Positions 17,257 through 25,017 of a DNA stretch of 37,533 nucleotides are shown here, in pieces. This stretch comes from Pseudomonas huaxiensis (lineage in GTDB: Bacteria > Pseudomonadota > Gammaproteobacteria > Pseudomonadales > Pseudomonadaceae). The position numbers were made by a program, and so were the translations under genes. The stretch covers positions 1-37,533 of the forward strand of contig NZ_QKVL01000050.1 in NCBI RefSeq assembly GCF_003231275.1, read 5' to 3'. The notes under the pieces were generated by a model. The model worked only from the letters and a program-made list of their open reading frames with translations. It searched no databases and had not been told where the DNA came from. Within the stretch, counting starts at the first letter, position 1, and every line of letters starts with the position of its first letter.

Positions 17257-19488
17257 ATGAACAGATGGCCCCGCCTGGCGCTGTGTGCCGCCGGACTGAC
17301 CCTGACCCTCGGCAACAGCGCCTGGGCCGGACTCGCCGCGGTCGATCCCGGCCCTTACACCCTGGCCACCGGGCGCTACCCGATGTGGTACCAGGACGAT
17401 GGCGACCTGTCGCTGGAGCTGTGCCAGTCGCGCGCCGCCAGTTCGCGGCTGCCGGCGGCCACCCCGCCCAACTACATGTGCACCCTGCTCCCTGAGCCGG
17501 GCATTTACGACGACGCCCTGCCGCTGGTGTTCCCCGACAACTGGCCACCGGAGATGTTCTGGTTCCTGGCCGAGACCTCGATTCCCGCCGTGGGCAACAG
17601 CGGGTATGAGCTGGAGGTCTACGTCGCCGGTATCGAAGCCGCGTTTGCCGCCGAGAACCCGGTGGACGGCGACCAGCAGAGCTTCGCCCGCATCCGCATC
17701 CGCGCCTCGGTGCCCACCGCCGGCACCTACACCGTGACCCACCCCTACGGCGTCGAAACCGTCACCGTGGCCAACGGCGGGCGCCGCGCGATCAACATCA
17801 CCCGCGATATCGGCATCGGCGCGCCGGGCGATTTCAGCGGCGCCTTGAATGGCGCGATCGGGCCGTTCCTGCGCAGCGTCAACGGGCCGTACACCGAGAT
17901 CAACCCGGACACCGGGGCATCGGAAACCTATGTCGGCGACCCGAACCTCACCGAAGCGGTGATCGGCAGCCCCAACAACACCAACTTCGTGCGTATCCAG
18001 GGCCCGGCCGGGACGATCCAGACCAACCTGTTCAGCGTCTCCGGCAAAGTGCTGGATGCCCGCACCCAGACCGCCGCCGAACTGGACCGCGCCACCTACC
18101 GGCGCACCGCCGCCGGCAGTCGCGTCGAAGTCTTCGCCCGCTCGGCCAACAGCGCCAGCCTGTGCCTGCGCGAAAGCGTCGCGCTGGTGCCCGGCACCCC
18201 GCCGTCGCCCTGCCAGTACAACCTGCTGGCGGACAACAACGGCCTGTTCTTCAGCCAACGGCTGATGCCCGGCGCCCCGCCTGCCGTGGTGGTCCTGACC
18301 GCCAGCAGCCCGACCGGCGCGACCCGGCCGACCTCGCTGTCGAGCAAGCTCAGCGACGTGGTGAAGATCCAGACCGCCCGCTATGACTGGGCCAACAAAC
18401 GCCTGACCCTGCAGGCCAGCTCCAGCGACGAAGTGCTGGTGCCGGATCTGGTCGCCCAGGGCTACGGCCGCCTGTCCAAGTCCGGCACCGTGCAGACCCT
18501 GACGGTCAACGACCTAGCGCAACCACCGGCCAGCGTGACCATTAAGTCCGCCGCCGGCGGCAGCGACAGCGAGCCGGTGCAGGTGGTCGGCAGCGCACCG
18601 GCGCCGGTGGCCAATCAGGCCCCGCTGGCGGTAGCCGACAGTGGCAGCACCAGCTTCGGCGTGCCGCTGACCCTCAATCTGGTGGCCAACGACAGCGACC
18701 CGGACGGTGACCTGCCGCTGAGCATCGCCGACCTCACCCAACCGGCCAACGGCCAGGGCAGCGTGGTGCTGAATGGCAGCACCTCGGTGACCTACACCCC
18801 GCCCGCCGTGGTCAACGCGCCGATGCAGGCCACCTTCAGCTACCGCGCCCAGGACAACAAAGGCCTGAAGTCAGCGGTGGCCACCGTGACCATCGCGGTC
18901 GCGCCGAACCAGCCTCCCGTGCCGGTCAACGACAGCGTCGCCACCCTCGGCGTGCCGCTGGCCATCGACGTGCTGGCCAACGACGGCGACCCGGAAGGCA
19001 ACCTGCCACTAGCCATCGCCAGCGTGACCCAGCCACCCGCAGGACGCGGCAGCGTGGCGATCACCGGCAATCAGGTCACCTACACACCACCGGCCACCGT
19101 CACCACCGCGTTCAGCACCAGCTTCAGCTATGCCATCCGCGATTCGCTGGGGGCGTTGTCGGGGCAGGCGACGGTGAGCGTGCAAGTGTCGCCGCGACCA
19201 GCCCAGGAAACCTTCGCGGTCACCGCCGCAGTGGTCCAGGCCCGCTCCAACAACCGCTTCAACTGGGATATCTCGGGAACGTCCTCGGTGACCACCGGCA
19301 ACACCATCACCGTGCAAGTGACCACGCCGAGTGGCCTGGTGACCCTCGGCACCACCACGGTGCCGGTGACCGGACGCTGGCGGCTGGTGGTGGCCAACAG
19401 CACCACCGTCGTGCCGAGCGCCAACCCGACCGCCACCATCCGCAGCAGCCAGGGCACGGTGCGTACCGTCCCGGTTGCCGTGCAGTAA
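17257..19488 (+). CDS. secreted VDPGPY-domain protein with Ig-/cadherin-like repeats, second of the pair
   Basis: A 743-residue exported protein paralogous to the preceding one over its first 440 residues (AAVDPGPYTLATG, WYQD, YMCTLLPEPGIYDD, DGDQQSFARIRIR, THPYGVE, INITRDIGIGAP, PFLRSVNGPY). I start at 17257 behind GGAGG; an in-frame ATG at 17218 overlaps the previous stop. The signal peptide ends near residue 24 (SAWA). After the shared part come two tandem cadherin-like/Big-type domains at about 452-548 and 550-645, each opening with PLAVADS or PVPVNDS and carrying VANDSDPDGD or LANDGDPEGN, which are candidate calcium sites. A final beta-rich domain follows. It looks like an extracellular adhesin or scaffold. 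No autotransporter or sortase anchor is visible. Confidence 0.87.
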   Translation: MNRWPRLALCAAGLTLTLGNSAWAGLAAVDPGPYTLATGRYPMWYQDDGDLSLELCQSRAASSRLPAATPPNYMCTLLPEPGIYDDALPLVFPDNWPPEMFWFLAETSIPAVGNSGYELEVYVAGIEAAFAAENPVDGDQQSFARIRIRASVPTAGTYTVTHPYGVETVTVANGGRRAINITRDIGIGAPGDFSGALNGAIGPFLRSVNGPYTEINPDTGASETYVGDPNLTEAVIGSPNNTNFVRIQGPAGTIQTNLFSVSGKVLDARTQTAAELDRATYRRTAAGSRVEVFARSANSASLCLRESVALVPGTPPSPCQYNLLADNNGLFFSQRLMPGAPPAVVVLTASSPTGATRPTSLSSKLSDVVKIQTARYDWANKRLTLQASSSDEVLVPDLVAQGYGRLSKSGTVQTLTVNDLAQPPASVTIKSAAGGSDSEPVQVVGSAPAPVANQAPLAVADSGSTSFGVPLTLNLVANDSDPDGDLPLSIADLTQPANGQGSVVLNGSTSVTYTPPAVVNAPMQATFSYRAQDNKGLKSAVATVTIAVAPNQPPVPVNDSVATLGVPLAIDVLANDGDPEGNLPLAIASVTQPPAGRGSVAITGNQVTYTPPATVTTAFSTSFSYAIRDSLGALSGQATVSVQVSPRPAQETFAVTAAVVQARSNNRFNWDISGTSSVTTGNTITVQVTTPSGLVTLGTTTVPVTGRWRLVVANSTTVVPSANPTATIRSSQGTVRTVPVAVQ

Positions 19489-19504
19489 CCCGGAGGATCG
19501 CCGC

Positions 19505-19972
19505 ATGCCGCGCCTGACCCCACTGCTGCTGTGCCTGGCCCTGCTTGGCGAGGCCACGCAGGCCGACGACCTGATGGACAACGCCGACCTGGCACCCGGC
19601 GTCGACCTTGGCGAATCGCTGCTGCCGCAGATGGCACCGTCAGGCCAGCATGCGCTGATCGAACAGAACGGCCAGATCAACCGCGCCGCCATCGAGCAGA
19701 ACGGGCAGAACCTGCTGGGCACCATCGTCCAGTCCGGTAGCGCCCAGGAAGCCTGGATCCTGCAACAGGGCGCTGACCTGATGGCTGCCATCAGCCAGCA
19801 AGGCCAGGGCAATCAGGCGGCCATCGTGCAGAACGGCAGCAACAACCGCGCCGAGATTTCCCAGGCCGGCAACAGCAACAACGCGACCATCCAGCAGACC
19901 GGCACCGGGCTCTCCAGCGCGGTGGTCCAGGCCGGCAATGGCCAGAACGTGTCCGTCAACCAATACCGCTAA
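19505..19972 (+). CDS. short curlin-repeat protein (CsgB/CsgA-like)
   Basis: A 155-residue exported protein. It starts behind GGAGGA at 19505, with a signal peptide ending near residue 20 (EATQA). From about residue 53 it consists of near-perfect 11-residue units of the pattern A-x-I-x-Q-x-G-x-x-N-x, for example AIEQNGQNLLG, AISQQGQGNQA, AIVQNGSNNRA and EISQAGNSNNA, continuing to the C-terminal VNQYR. Two such units equal one curlin repeat, and the Gln/Asn ladder is the hallmark of curli subunits. By size and position it may act as the minor or nucleating subunit, like CsgB. It lies 16 bases after the preceding gene and 17 before the next, clearly in one operon. Confidence 0.85.
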   Translation: MPRLTPLLLCLALLGEATQADDLMDNADLAPGVDLGESLLPQMAPSGQHALIEQNGQINRAAIEQNGQNLLGTIVQSGSAQEAWILQQGADLMAAISQQGQGNQAAIVQNGSNNRAEISQAGNSNNATIQQTGTGLSSAVVQAGNGQNVSVNQYR

Positions 19973-19989
19973 ACCCTGGAGGCATCACC

Positions 19990-21435
19990 ATGTTCAAGCT
20001 CGCTCCTTTAAGCGCCGCCATTGTTCTGGCCCTTGCCGGCCAGGCCATGGCCGACGACAGCGTGTCGAACCAGAACCAGCTCGGTACCGAGAACATCGCC
20101 GAGGTCAAACAACTCGCCGCGCCCAACAGCACCAGCAGCCAACAGCAGACTGGCCTGGGCAACAACGCCGCCAGCCTGCAGGACAGCGCCACCGGGCAAA
20201 TCCTGCAGCAGCACCTGGGCGAGTACAACGCCGGTTACGCCGAGCAGTTGTTCGAGTCCGGCAGCCAGATCAACCAGCAGCAGACCGGCAGCCTCAACAC
20301 CACCCACGCCAGCCAGTCGATCGGCTACGAGAACCAGGCCACCCAGATCCAGTCCGGCAGCGGCAACTTCTCCTTTATCTACCAGGACACCCAGGAAGGC
20401 AGCCAGGCCGTGACGCAGCAGTTCGGCAATGGCAACCGCGCCTACGCCGAGCAACTGTTCGGCGGCGTCGCCAACCAGTCGCAAACCCTGCAAATGGGCA
20501 ACGACAACGACAGCGCCGCCGAACACATGCTCCACGAAAACGGCCAGATCAACATCCAGCAGTCCGGCGAAGGCAACTGGGCCTACGGTGAGCAGAGTTC
20601 GGGACAGGGTGGCGAGGTCAACATCGGTCAGAGCGGCGGCTGGAACAGCGTGCAGGTCTGGCAGGACACCCAGGTGTCCAGCCAGGCCAACGTCGCCCAG
20701 TACGGCCAGACCAACGAAACCGTGGTCGACCAGACATTCGGCGAAAGCAACCTGGCCAGCGTGATCCAGGCCGGCGACCTCAACGCTTTCTACGTCGATC
20801 AGTTCGAATCGCTGCAATCGGTGGCGACCCTGTATCAGACCGGTTCAGGCAACGTCGGCTTCAGCTACCAGAGCGGCGACGGCCACCAGCTCAGCGTCAA
20901 CTCCACCGGCAGCGGCAACCGCATCCTTGCCAGCAACTGGAAAGGCGAGCGTCTGGGCGGTCAGTTCGGCACCCAGCAACGGGCCCAGCTCAACCAGAAC
21001 GGCACCGGCAACAGCGCCAACCTGACCCAGAACGGCGGCAACCAGTTGGCCCGCCTCAACCAGAACGGCACGGACAACGAAGCGCGGATCGACCAGGCCG
21101 ACAGCAACAACGAGCTGTATTTCGAGCAGAACGGCAGCGACAACCTGCTGATCGCCGACCAGCGCGGCACGCTCAACTACGCCACCGGTAGCAGTACCGG
21201 CAGTGGCAACAGCGTGACCCTCGACCAGAGCGGCAGTGGTAACCAGAGCTACACCTGGCAGCTTTATGGGCAGGGCAACGAGGCGAGTATCAAGCAGACC
21301 GATGGGGTCAATGTCGCCTATGTGACCCAGGGTGGGACGGCCAACCAGGCGACGGTGGACCAGAGCGGCATGAACCAGACCGCGACCCTTCAGCAGTTCG
21401 GCACTGGCAACCAGGCCAGCGTGCTGCAGCAGTGA
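19990..21435 (+). CDS. large curlin-repeat protein, putative amyloid subunit
   Basis: A 481-residue exported protein behind GGAGG with a signal peptide cleaved after QAMA (about residue 21). The mature chain is almost entirely Gln/Asn/Gly/Ser-rich with curlin-type repeats. In the first two thirds the units are longer and variable, with aromatics (YAEQLF, SFIYQDTQEGS). In the last third they are tight, such as AQLNQNGTGNSANLTQNGG and ARIDQADSNN. It ends with NQASVLQQ. CsgA of E. coli has about 150 residues and five repeats, so this is roughly three times larger. It is the last gene of the operon, before a terminator. It is probably an extracellular amyloid fibre subunit; its export route is not encoded nearby. 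Confidence 0.85.
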   Translation: MFKLAPLSAAIVLALAGQAMADDSVSNQNQLGTENIAEVKQLAAPNSTSSQQQTGLGNNAASLQDSATGQILQQHLGEYNAGYAEQLFESGSQINQQQTGSLNTTHASQSIGYENQATQIQSGSGNFSFIYQDTQEGSQAVTQQFGNGNRAYAEQLFGGVANQSQTLQMGNDNDSAAEHMLHENGQINIQQSGEGNWAYGEQSSGQGGEVNIGQSGGWNSVQVWQDTQVSSQANVAQYGQTNETVVDQTFGESNLASVIQAGDLNAFYVDQFESLQSVATLYQTGSGNVGFSYQSGDGHQLSVNSTGSGNRILASNWKGERLGGQFGTQQRAQLNQNGTGNSANLTQNGGNQLARLNQNGTDNEARIDQADSNNELYFEQNGSDNLLIADQRGTLNYATGSSTGSGNSVTLDQSGSGNQSYTWQLYGQGNEASIKQTDGVNVAYVTQGGTANQATVDQSGMNQTATLQQFGTGNQASVLQQ

Positions 21436-21446
21436 GATTCCCGCTT

Positions 21447-21485
21447 GGCCGCGGCTGGCGATGGGCTGGTCGCGGTCTTTTTTTT
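21447..21485 (+). terminator. Rho-independent terminator of the curlin operon
   Basis: GGCCGCG at 21447-21453 pairs with CGCGGTC at 21471-21477 (one G-U pair) and is followed by eight T. It lies 12 bases after the stop codon of the last gene. Confidence 0.65.
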
Positions 21486-21525
21486 GCCGTGTGGTGGGTG
21501 GAAGGCGCTAGCCGGAAGTTTTCTA

Positions 21526-21796
21526 GCGCTCTCAAGATCGAGCGCCGCCCGCGCGGCGCATCGCGAGCAAGCTCGCTCCTACATTTTTTGCAACGTGCCA
21601 TGGTCTGTGAGAGTTGAGTTACCCGCCTTTGGCGTTTGGCGATGAATCGTGGGGAGGCTGTTGAGGTCGACTCGTTACCGCGCCTTGCAAACAAGGCGGT
21701 CAACCATGGCCTGACAGACATAGGCTCGTTGCAACAAATGTAGGAGCGAGCTTGCTCGCGATGCGCCGCGCGGGCGGCGCTCGATCTTGAGAGCGC
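21526..21796. repeat. 59-bp perfect inverted repeat with REP core
   Basis: The 59 bases at 21526-21584 recur exactly, inverted, at 21738-21796, with a 153-base spacer. Each arm holds the REP core GCGAGCAAGCTCGCTCCTAC, a GCCGCCCGCGCGGC palindrome and GCGCTCTCAAGATC. The inner flanks are also partly complementary (TTGCAACG against CGTTGCAAC, and CAGAC). The spacer has no convincing gene. Together with the terminator this accounts for most of the 488-base stretch from 21436 to 21923. The layout resembles a large REPIN or a small non-coding mobile element. Confidence 0.8.
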
Positions 21797-21923
21797 CGAA
21801 AAACTATCGGCATGCGCCTGGTCGCCATAACCCGGTCTCCTGGCTGCCGTCAGACCCAACAACATCGTTGTCCATGCTGACCAATTCGCTGCCACGCCAC
21901 ACAAACACCCAACAACAACCTAT

Positions 21924-22097
21924 CTACCGCAAACTCGGCCACCCCTGAAACGACGCCACCACACTGACGCAACCCGGCATCTGTCGGCAGGCCTTGACGC
22001 TGCGTGGCTCTGGCGGCACCGACACCAGCACCGTCAGCACCACGAAAAACAGAATGGAAAGAGGAACACTGTAGGCAAGAAGGCTTTTTATTTTCAT
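21924..22097 (-). CDS. small single-pass membrane protein
   Basis: A 57-residue protein starting at MKIKSLLAYSV, with GGAG about 11 bases upstream. It has one hydrophobic helix (about 6-27, SVPLSILFFVVLTVLVSV) and then a short tail with two Cys (KACRQMPGCVS) that could form a disulfide outside the membrane. It lies 66 bases after the KshA-like oxygenase stop on the same strand, so it may be cotranscribed. No family was recognised. An upstream in-frame extension to 22163 lacks a ribosome-binding site. Confidence 0.45.
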   Translation of the reverse strand: MKIKSLLAYSVPLSILFFVVLTVLVSVPPEPRSVKACRQMPGCVSVVASFQGWPSLR

Positions 22098-22163
22098 TGT
22101 CGGCATTCTCCGGACCTGTGGTTCGGTCAGGCCCGCCGGCGTGGCGGCGGGCCCTGGGGTCAC

Positions 22164-23204
22164 TCAACGCTCGTCGACGGTGACGATCTCGCGACGCTCG
22201 GCCATGCTCGCCGGCACCTGTTCTTCGTCGGTGAAGAACTGCTCATACCACTCGCGCAACTGGTAGACCGGGCCATCCGTCTCGGCCAGCACCGGTTTGT
22301 CGATACGGATCTTGTGCTTCCAGATGTCCACGTCCTGGTAGAACGAGGCGCGGTTGCCCATGACGTAGGCCTTGGCCACTTCCTGGTTCTGCTCTTCGGT
22401 CCAGCCCGGCACGCGCTGGACCATGCAGCCAAAGCGCAGCTCGAAGCTGTTCGGGCCAACCGGCACGTGGCTGTTGAGCAGGATGGCGTGGATACGCACT
22501 TCGCCGAACATCGAGCTGAGGTGGGTGAAGTGGGTCGCCGGGCCGTAGTAGGCCGATTCGGCGATCAGGTCGCCGCCCAGGCGCTCGGAGTCACCGTGGA
22601 AGATCTGGTGGCCGATATGGCCTTCGAAGATGTTGGAGAAGAATTTGGTCGGGGTGCCATGCACCGGGCCGAAGTGCTGGGCATCCACCAGGTTGTCGAC
22701 CAGTTCGCGCGGGTTGGTCTCGATCAGCATGGTGTCGATGTTCCAGTCGTGGATCCAGTCGGGGCTGTCCATCACGTCCAGGTGCGGGATGACCACGCCT
22801 TCGCTCGGCGCCTTGCCTTCCGGGTTGTTCCAGATGAACAGCAGGTTGTTTTCTTCGCAGGTCAGCCAGGCGCGGGTCTTGGCTTTCGGCGGGATGCGCT
22901 TGCAGTACGGGATTTCGACGCACTTGCCGGCGGTGTCGTATTTCCAGTGGTGGAACGGGCACACCACGCGGTCGTTCTCGATGGTGCCCTGGGACAGGTC
23001 GGCACCCATGTGCGGGCAATAGGCATCGAGGATGCTGATGCTGCCTTCGCTGGTGGCGAAGGCCACCAGGCGGGTGCCAAAGATGTTCAGCGTGTGCAGC
23101 TTGCCATCGCGGTAGTCAGCAGCGTTGCCCAGGCAATGCCAGCCACGCGCATAGCGGTGAGTGCGCTGGGCATTGTCGAGGGAGATTTCAGCGAGTTTGG
23201 TCAT
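22164..23204 (-). CDS. KshA-like Rieske non-heme iron oxygenase
   Basis: A 346-residue cytosolic terminal oxygenase, behind GAGGA. The Rieske [2Fe-2S] ligands are Cys63, His65, Cys82 and His85 (CPHMGADL and CPFHHWKYD). The mononuclear iron site follows as N171-x2-D174-x2-H177-x4-H182 (DNLVDAQHFGPVHG). This architecture and the PHMGADL and AQHFGPVHG wording resemble KshA, the oxygenase of 3-ketosteroid 9-alpha-hydroxylase, and related steroid or phytane-type oxygenases. The reductase partner (KshB) is not in the window. A cluster-specific element lies about 97 bases upstream of the start. The neighbouring IpdF-like, thiolase and DUF1329 genes fit breakdown of a polycyclic substrate, but the true substrate is unproven. 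Confidence 0.82.
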   Translation of the reverse strand: MTKLAEISLDNAQRTHRYARGWHCLGNAADYRDGKLHTLNIFGTRLVAFATSEGSISILDAYCPHMGADLSQGTIENDRVVCPFHHWKYDTAGKCVEIPYCKRIPPKAKTRAWLTCEENNLLFIWNNPEGKAPSEGVVIPHLDVMDSPDWIHDWNIDTMLIETNPRELVDNLVDAQHFGPVHGTPTKFFSNIFEGHIGHQIFHGDSERLGGDLIAESAYYGPATHFTHLSSMFGEVRIHAILLNSHVPVGPNSFELRFGCMVQRVPGWTEEQNQEVAKAYVMGNRASFYQDVDIWKHKIRIDKPVLAETDGPVYQLREWYEQFFTDEEQVPASMAERREIVTVDER

Positions 23205-23300
23205 TTTGTTGTTGTCCTCGGTCCTGGGGGTCGGCTAATACCCCCTTTCTGAATGGGTGAATTCATGACCGCCATGATTGGGCAGATGCGCCAGGGGCTT

Positions 23301-23320
23301 CATCCTCCAATTGGACTAGG
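23301..23320 (-). promoter_or_regulatory. cluster element upstream of the KshA-like gene
   Basis: On the minus strand this reads CCTAGTCCAATTGGAGGATG. It matches the GTCC-N4-GGACGATG element found at three other transcription units of this cluster and lies 96 bases before the start codon. See the matching entries at 24833, 27419 and 30078. Confidence 0.55.
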
Positions 23321-23335
23321 CGGTTTGGCAGCGTT

Positions 23336-23361
23336 CTCATCGCCGGCAAACCGGCGATGAG
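23336..23361. other. perfect 11-bp hairpin after the DUF1329 gene
   Basis: CTCATCGCCGG and CCGGCGATGAG enclose a 4-base loop. It lies 20 bases after the stop of the minus-strand DUF1329 gene and ahead of the KshA-like promoter element. With no T-tract, it may be a Rho-independent-like stem or a REP-type repeat. Confidence 0.45.
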
Positions 23362-23380
23362 ACCCGGGAAAATCAGGCGA

Positions 23381-24769
23381 TCACTGCCCGAAACGTCGCG
23401 CCGCTTCCGGTCCGAAATCCTTCGGACTGAAGCCTGGCTTGTTCAACTGGTAGCCATTGCGCTGTTCGTTGATCAGGTTGAACGCCAGGTAGCTGCCGGC
23501 GTTGAGGTCGTGGTACAGCCCTACCCCGGCCTGCTGACCGAAGGACTCATAGGCGTAGAAGTAGTTGACCATCGAGGTGCGCCACAACTCGCCACGGTTG
23601 TCGTAGTTGTCGGCGAGCATCGGGAACCAGGTGTCTTCGTCGATGTACAGCTTGCGTTTGCCGTACAGGTGGCGATAACCGGGCTTGAGGGTGCCTTCCA
23701 GTTCCCACACCCGGTGGCGCTCGTAGCGCATGGCATCGGGGTTGATATGCCCCGGGGTCAGCAGGTCGGCGTATTTGAGTTGCGGCGAGTGCAGGCGGTA
23801 GGCGTTGTAAGGGATGAACATCTCGCGCTTGCCAACGATCTTCCAGTCGTAACGCTGGCCGGAGCCGTTGAACAGGCGCACTTCGTCGACGGTGATCGAG
23901 CCACCGCTCCCCGGGAACGACATGTCGAAACCGTAGCCCGGCGACTGGCGCACGCGACGGGTGCCGGGGTCATAGCGCCAGGCCTGGCGTGGCTCGGTCT
24001 TGTCGTTCCAGAACTCGGTGCCGGTGTTGATCTCGCCCTTGTCGCGCTGCGGCAGCAAGGTTTCGTTGAGGTAGAACGACGAGTTGCCGGTGGTTTCGCC
24101 GATCCGGCCTGGTTCCAGCGCCGGCGCCAGGTTGCGCGAATGCACGCGGCCCCAGTTGATATTGCCGTCCTTGAGCACGTAGGCGTTGTCGGAGATGTAT
24201 TCCTCGGTCCAGGCGCGCAGGGTGAAGGTCGAGGCGTTCTTCAGCAGTTCCAGGCCGCTGCGCGGTACCGGGAACGGCGTGCCGCCAGTCTTGCCGACCA
24301 CGCCTTCACCGTCGTCCACCAGCTTGGCGATGGCGGCGTTTTCCTTGGTGGCCTGGCACACCGTGTCGCTGGGGCGGAAATCCCGGTGGCTGGGGTAGAT
24401 CGGCATCTTGAAGGTGGCCGGGTACAGCTTGAACAGGGCTTTCTGGCCGTCGGACAACTGGTCGGCGTACTGCGCCAGGTTGGCGGCGGTGATGACGAAC
24501 AGCGGTTTTTCGTCCGGGTACGGGTCGATCGGGTGGTTGCCGGTACCCTTGAAGTCGACCTGAGGCGGCACGCCCAGCCACTTGCCGGAATACGGCGGGA
24601 TGCTGCCATCGGCGTTACCGCGCTTGTCGGCGCCCAGGCACGTCAGTTCGGTGCCCAGGCGAGGCACGTCTTCAGGGGCGGCGCTGGCGGGGGCGATGGC
24701 GGTGCAGCCAAGCAGGGCCGCAAAAGTCCACGAAGCCAGGCCACGGGGGGCCAGGTTACTGCCGGTCAT
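23381..24769 (-). CDS. DUF1329 exported protein (LolA-fold-like)
   Basis: A 462-residue envelope protein. It starts at 24769 behind AAGGAG, with an N-terminal export signal ending either as a Sec peptide (APASA, about residue 30) or possibly as a lipoprotein (LLGC22). The mature part has the long beta-rich chain typical of DUF1329: GTELTCLGADKRGNADGSIPPY near the N-terminus, NAYRLHSPQLKYADLLTPGHINPDAMRYERHRVWELEGTLK in pieces in the middle, and RKLYIDEDTWFPMLADNYD. In other bacteria it is found beside DUF1302, YCF48-type and RND-type genes in clusters for steroids and other hydrophobic compounds. A role in moving a hydrophobic substrate across the envelope is inferred. DUF1302 and RND genes are absent here. 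Confidence 0.85.
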   Translation of the reverse strand: MTGSNLAPRGLASWTFAALLGCTAIAPASAAPEDVPRLGTELTCLGADKRGNADGSIPPYSGKWLGVPPQVDFKGTGNHPIDPYPDEKPLFVITAANLAQYADQLSDGQKALFKLYPATFKMPIYPSHRDFRPSDTVCQATKENAAIAKLVDDGEGVVGKTGGTPFPVPRSGLELLKNASTFTLRAWTEEYISDNAYVLKDGNINWGRVHSRNLAPALEPGRIGETTGNSSFYLNETLLPQRDKGEINTGTEFWNDKTEPRQAWRYDPGTRRVRQSPGYGFDMSFPGSGGSITVDEVRLFNGSGQRYDWKIVGKREMFIPYNAYRLHSPQLKYADLLTPGHINPDAMRYERHRVWELEGTLKPGYRHLYGKRKLYIDEDTWFPMLADNYDNRGELWRTSMVNYFYAYESFGQQAGVGLYHDLNAGSYLAFNLINEQRNGYQLNKPGFSPKDFGPEAARRFGQ

Positions 24770-24832
24770 TGTTGTTCTCCTTGGGATACCGATAGCGGGG
24801 AGCCCAGTATCGGCAGGGGCCGGAGACGGCAG

Positions 24833-24852
24833 CATCGTCCGTGCGGACTAAC
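24833..24852 (-). promoter_or_regulatory. cluster element upstream of the DUF1329 gene
   Basis: Minus strand: GTTAGTCCGCACGGACGATG, with a perfect GTCC-N4-GGAC dyad. It lies 63 bases before the DUF1329 start codon. This is the cleanest copy of the shared element. Confidence 0.6.
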
Positions 24853-24934
24853 GCATTTTGGTTCCCTGGAGAGGGTTCGGGTTGGGTGTCGGTTTCATCG
24901 CTGGCAAGCCAGTTCCCACAGGGACTGAGCCGAC

Positions 24935-24988
24935 CTTCGCGAGCAAGCTCGCTCCGGCGGTTTTGTAGGAGCGAGCTTGCTCGCGAAG
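24935..24988. repeat. REPIN
   Basis: A 21-base REP copy (24935-24955) and its exact inverse (24968-24988) are separated by 12 bases. They carry the core GCGAGCAAGCTCGC. It lies between the regulator gene end and the DUF1329 promoter. A half copy of another repeat (CTGGCAAGCCAGTTCCCACA) lies just before it at 24901-24920. Confidence 0.85.
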
Positions 24989-25017
24989 GGTCCTCCAGAC
25001 TTACCTCCCGTAACCCC

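Noticed and set aside
16714..18258. 514-codon minus-strand frame across two secreted proteins
   Set aside because: It spans the junction of two plus-strand genes with signal peptides and ribosome-binding sites; its own translation is Gly/Val/Arg-rich low complexity.
19990..21435. CRISPR-like or tandem DNA repeats
   Set aside because: The periodicity is at protein level (Gln/Asn curlin repeats), with degenerate codons and no constant repeat plus unique spacers.
15875..21435. Fap functional amyloid operon
   Set aside because: The repeats are curlin type and there is no FapC-like repeat, FapD protease or FapF porin; the large proteins are unrelated.
23336..23361. Rho-independent terminator of the DUF1329 gene
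   Set aside because: The stem is perfect but no T-tract follows on the minus strand, so it is listed only as a hairpin.
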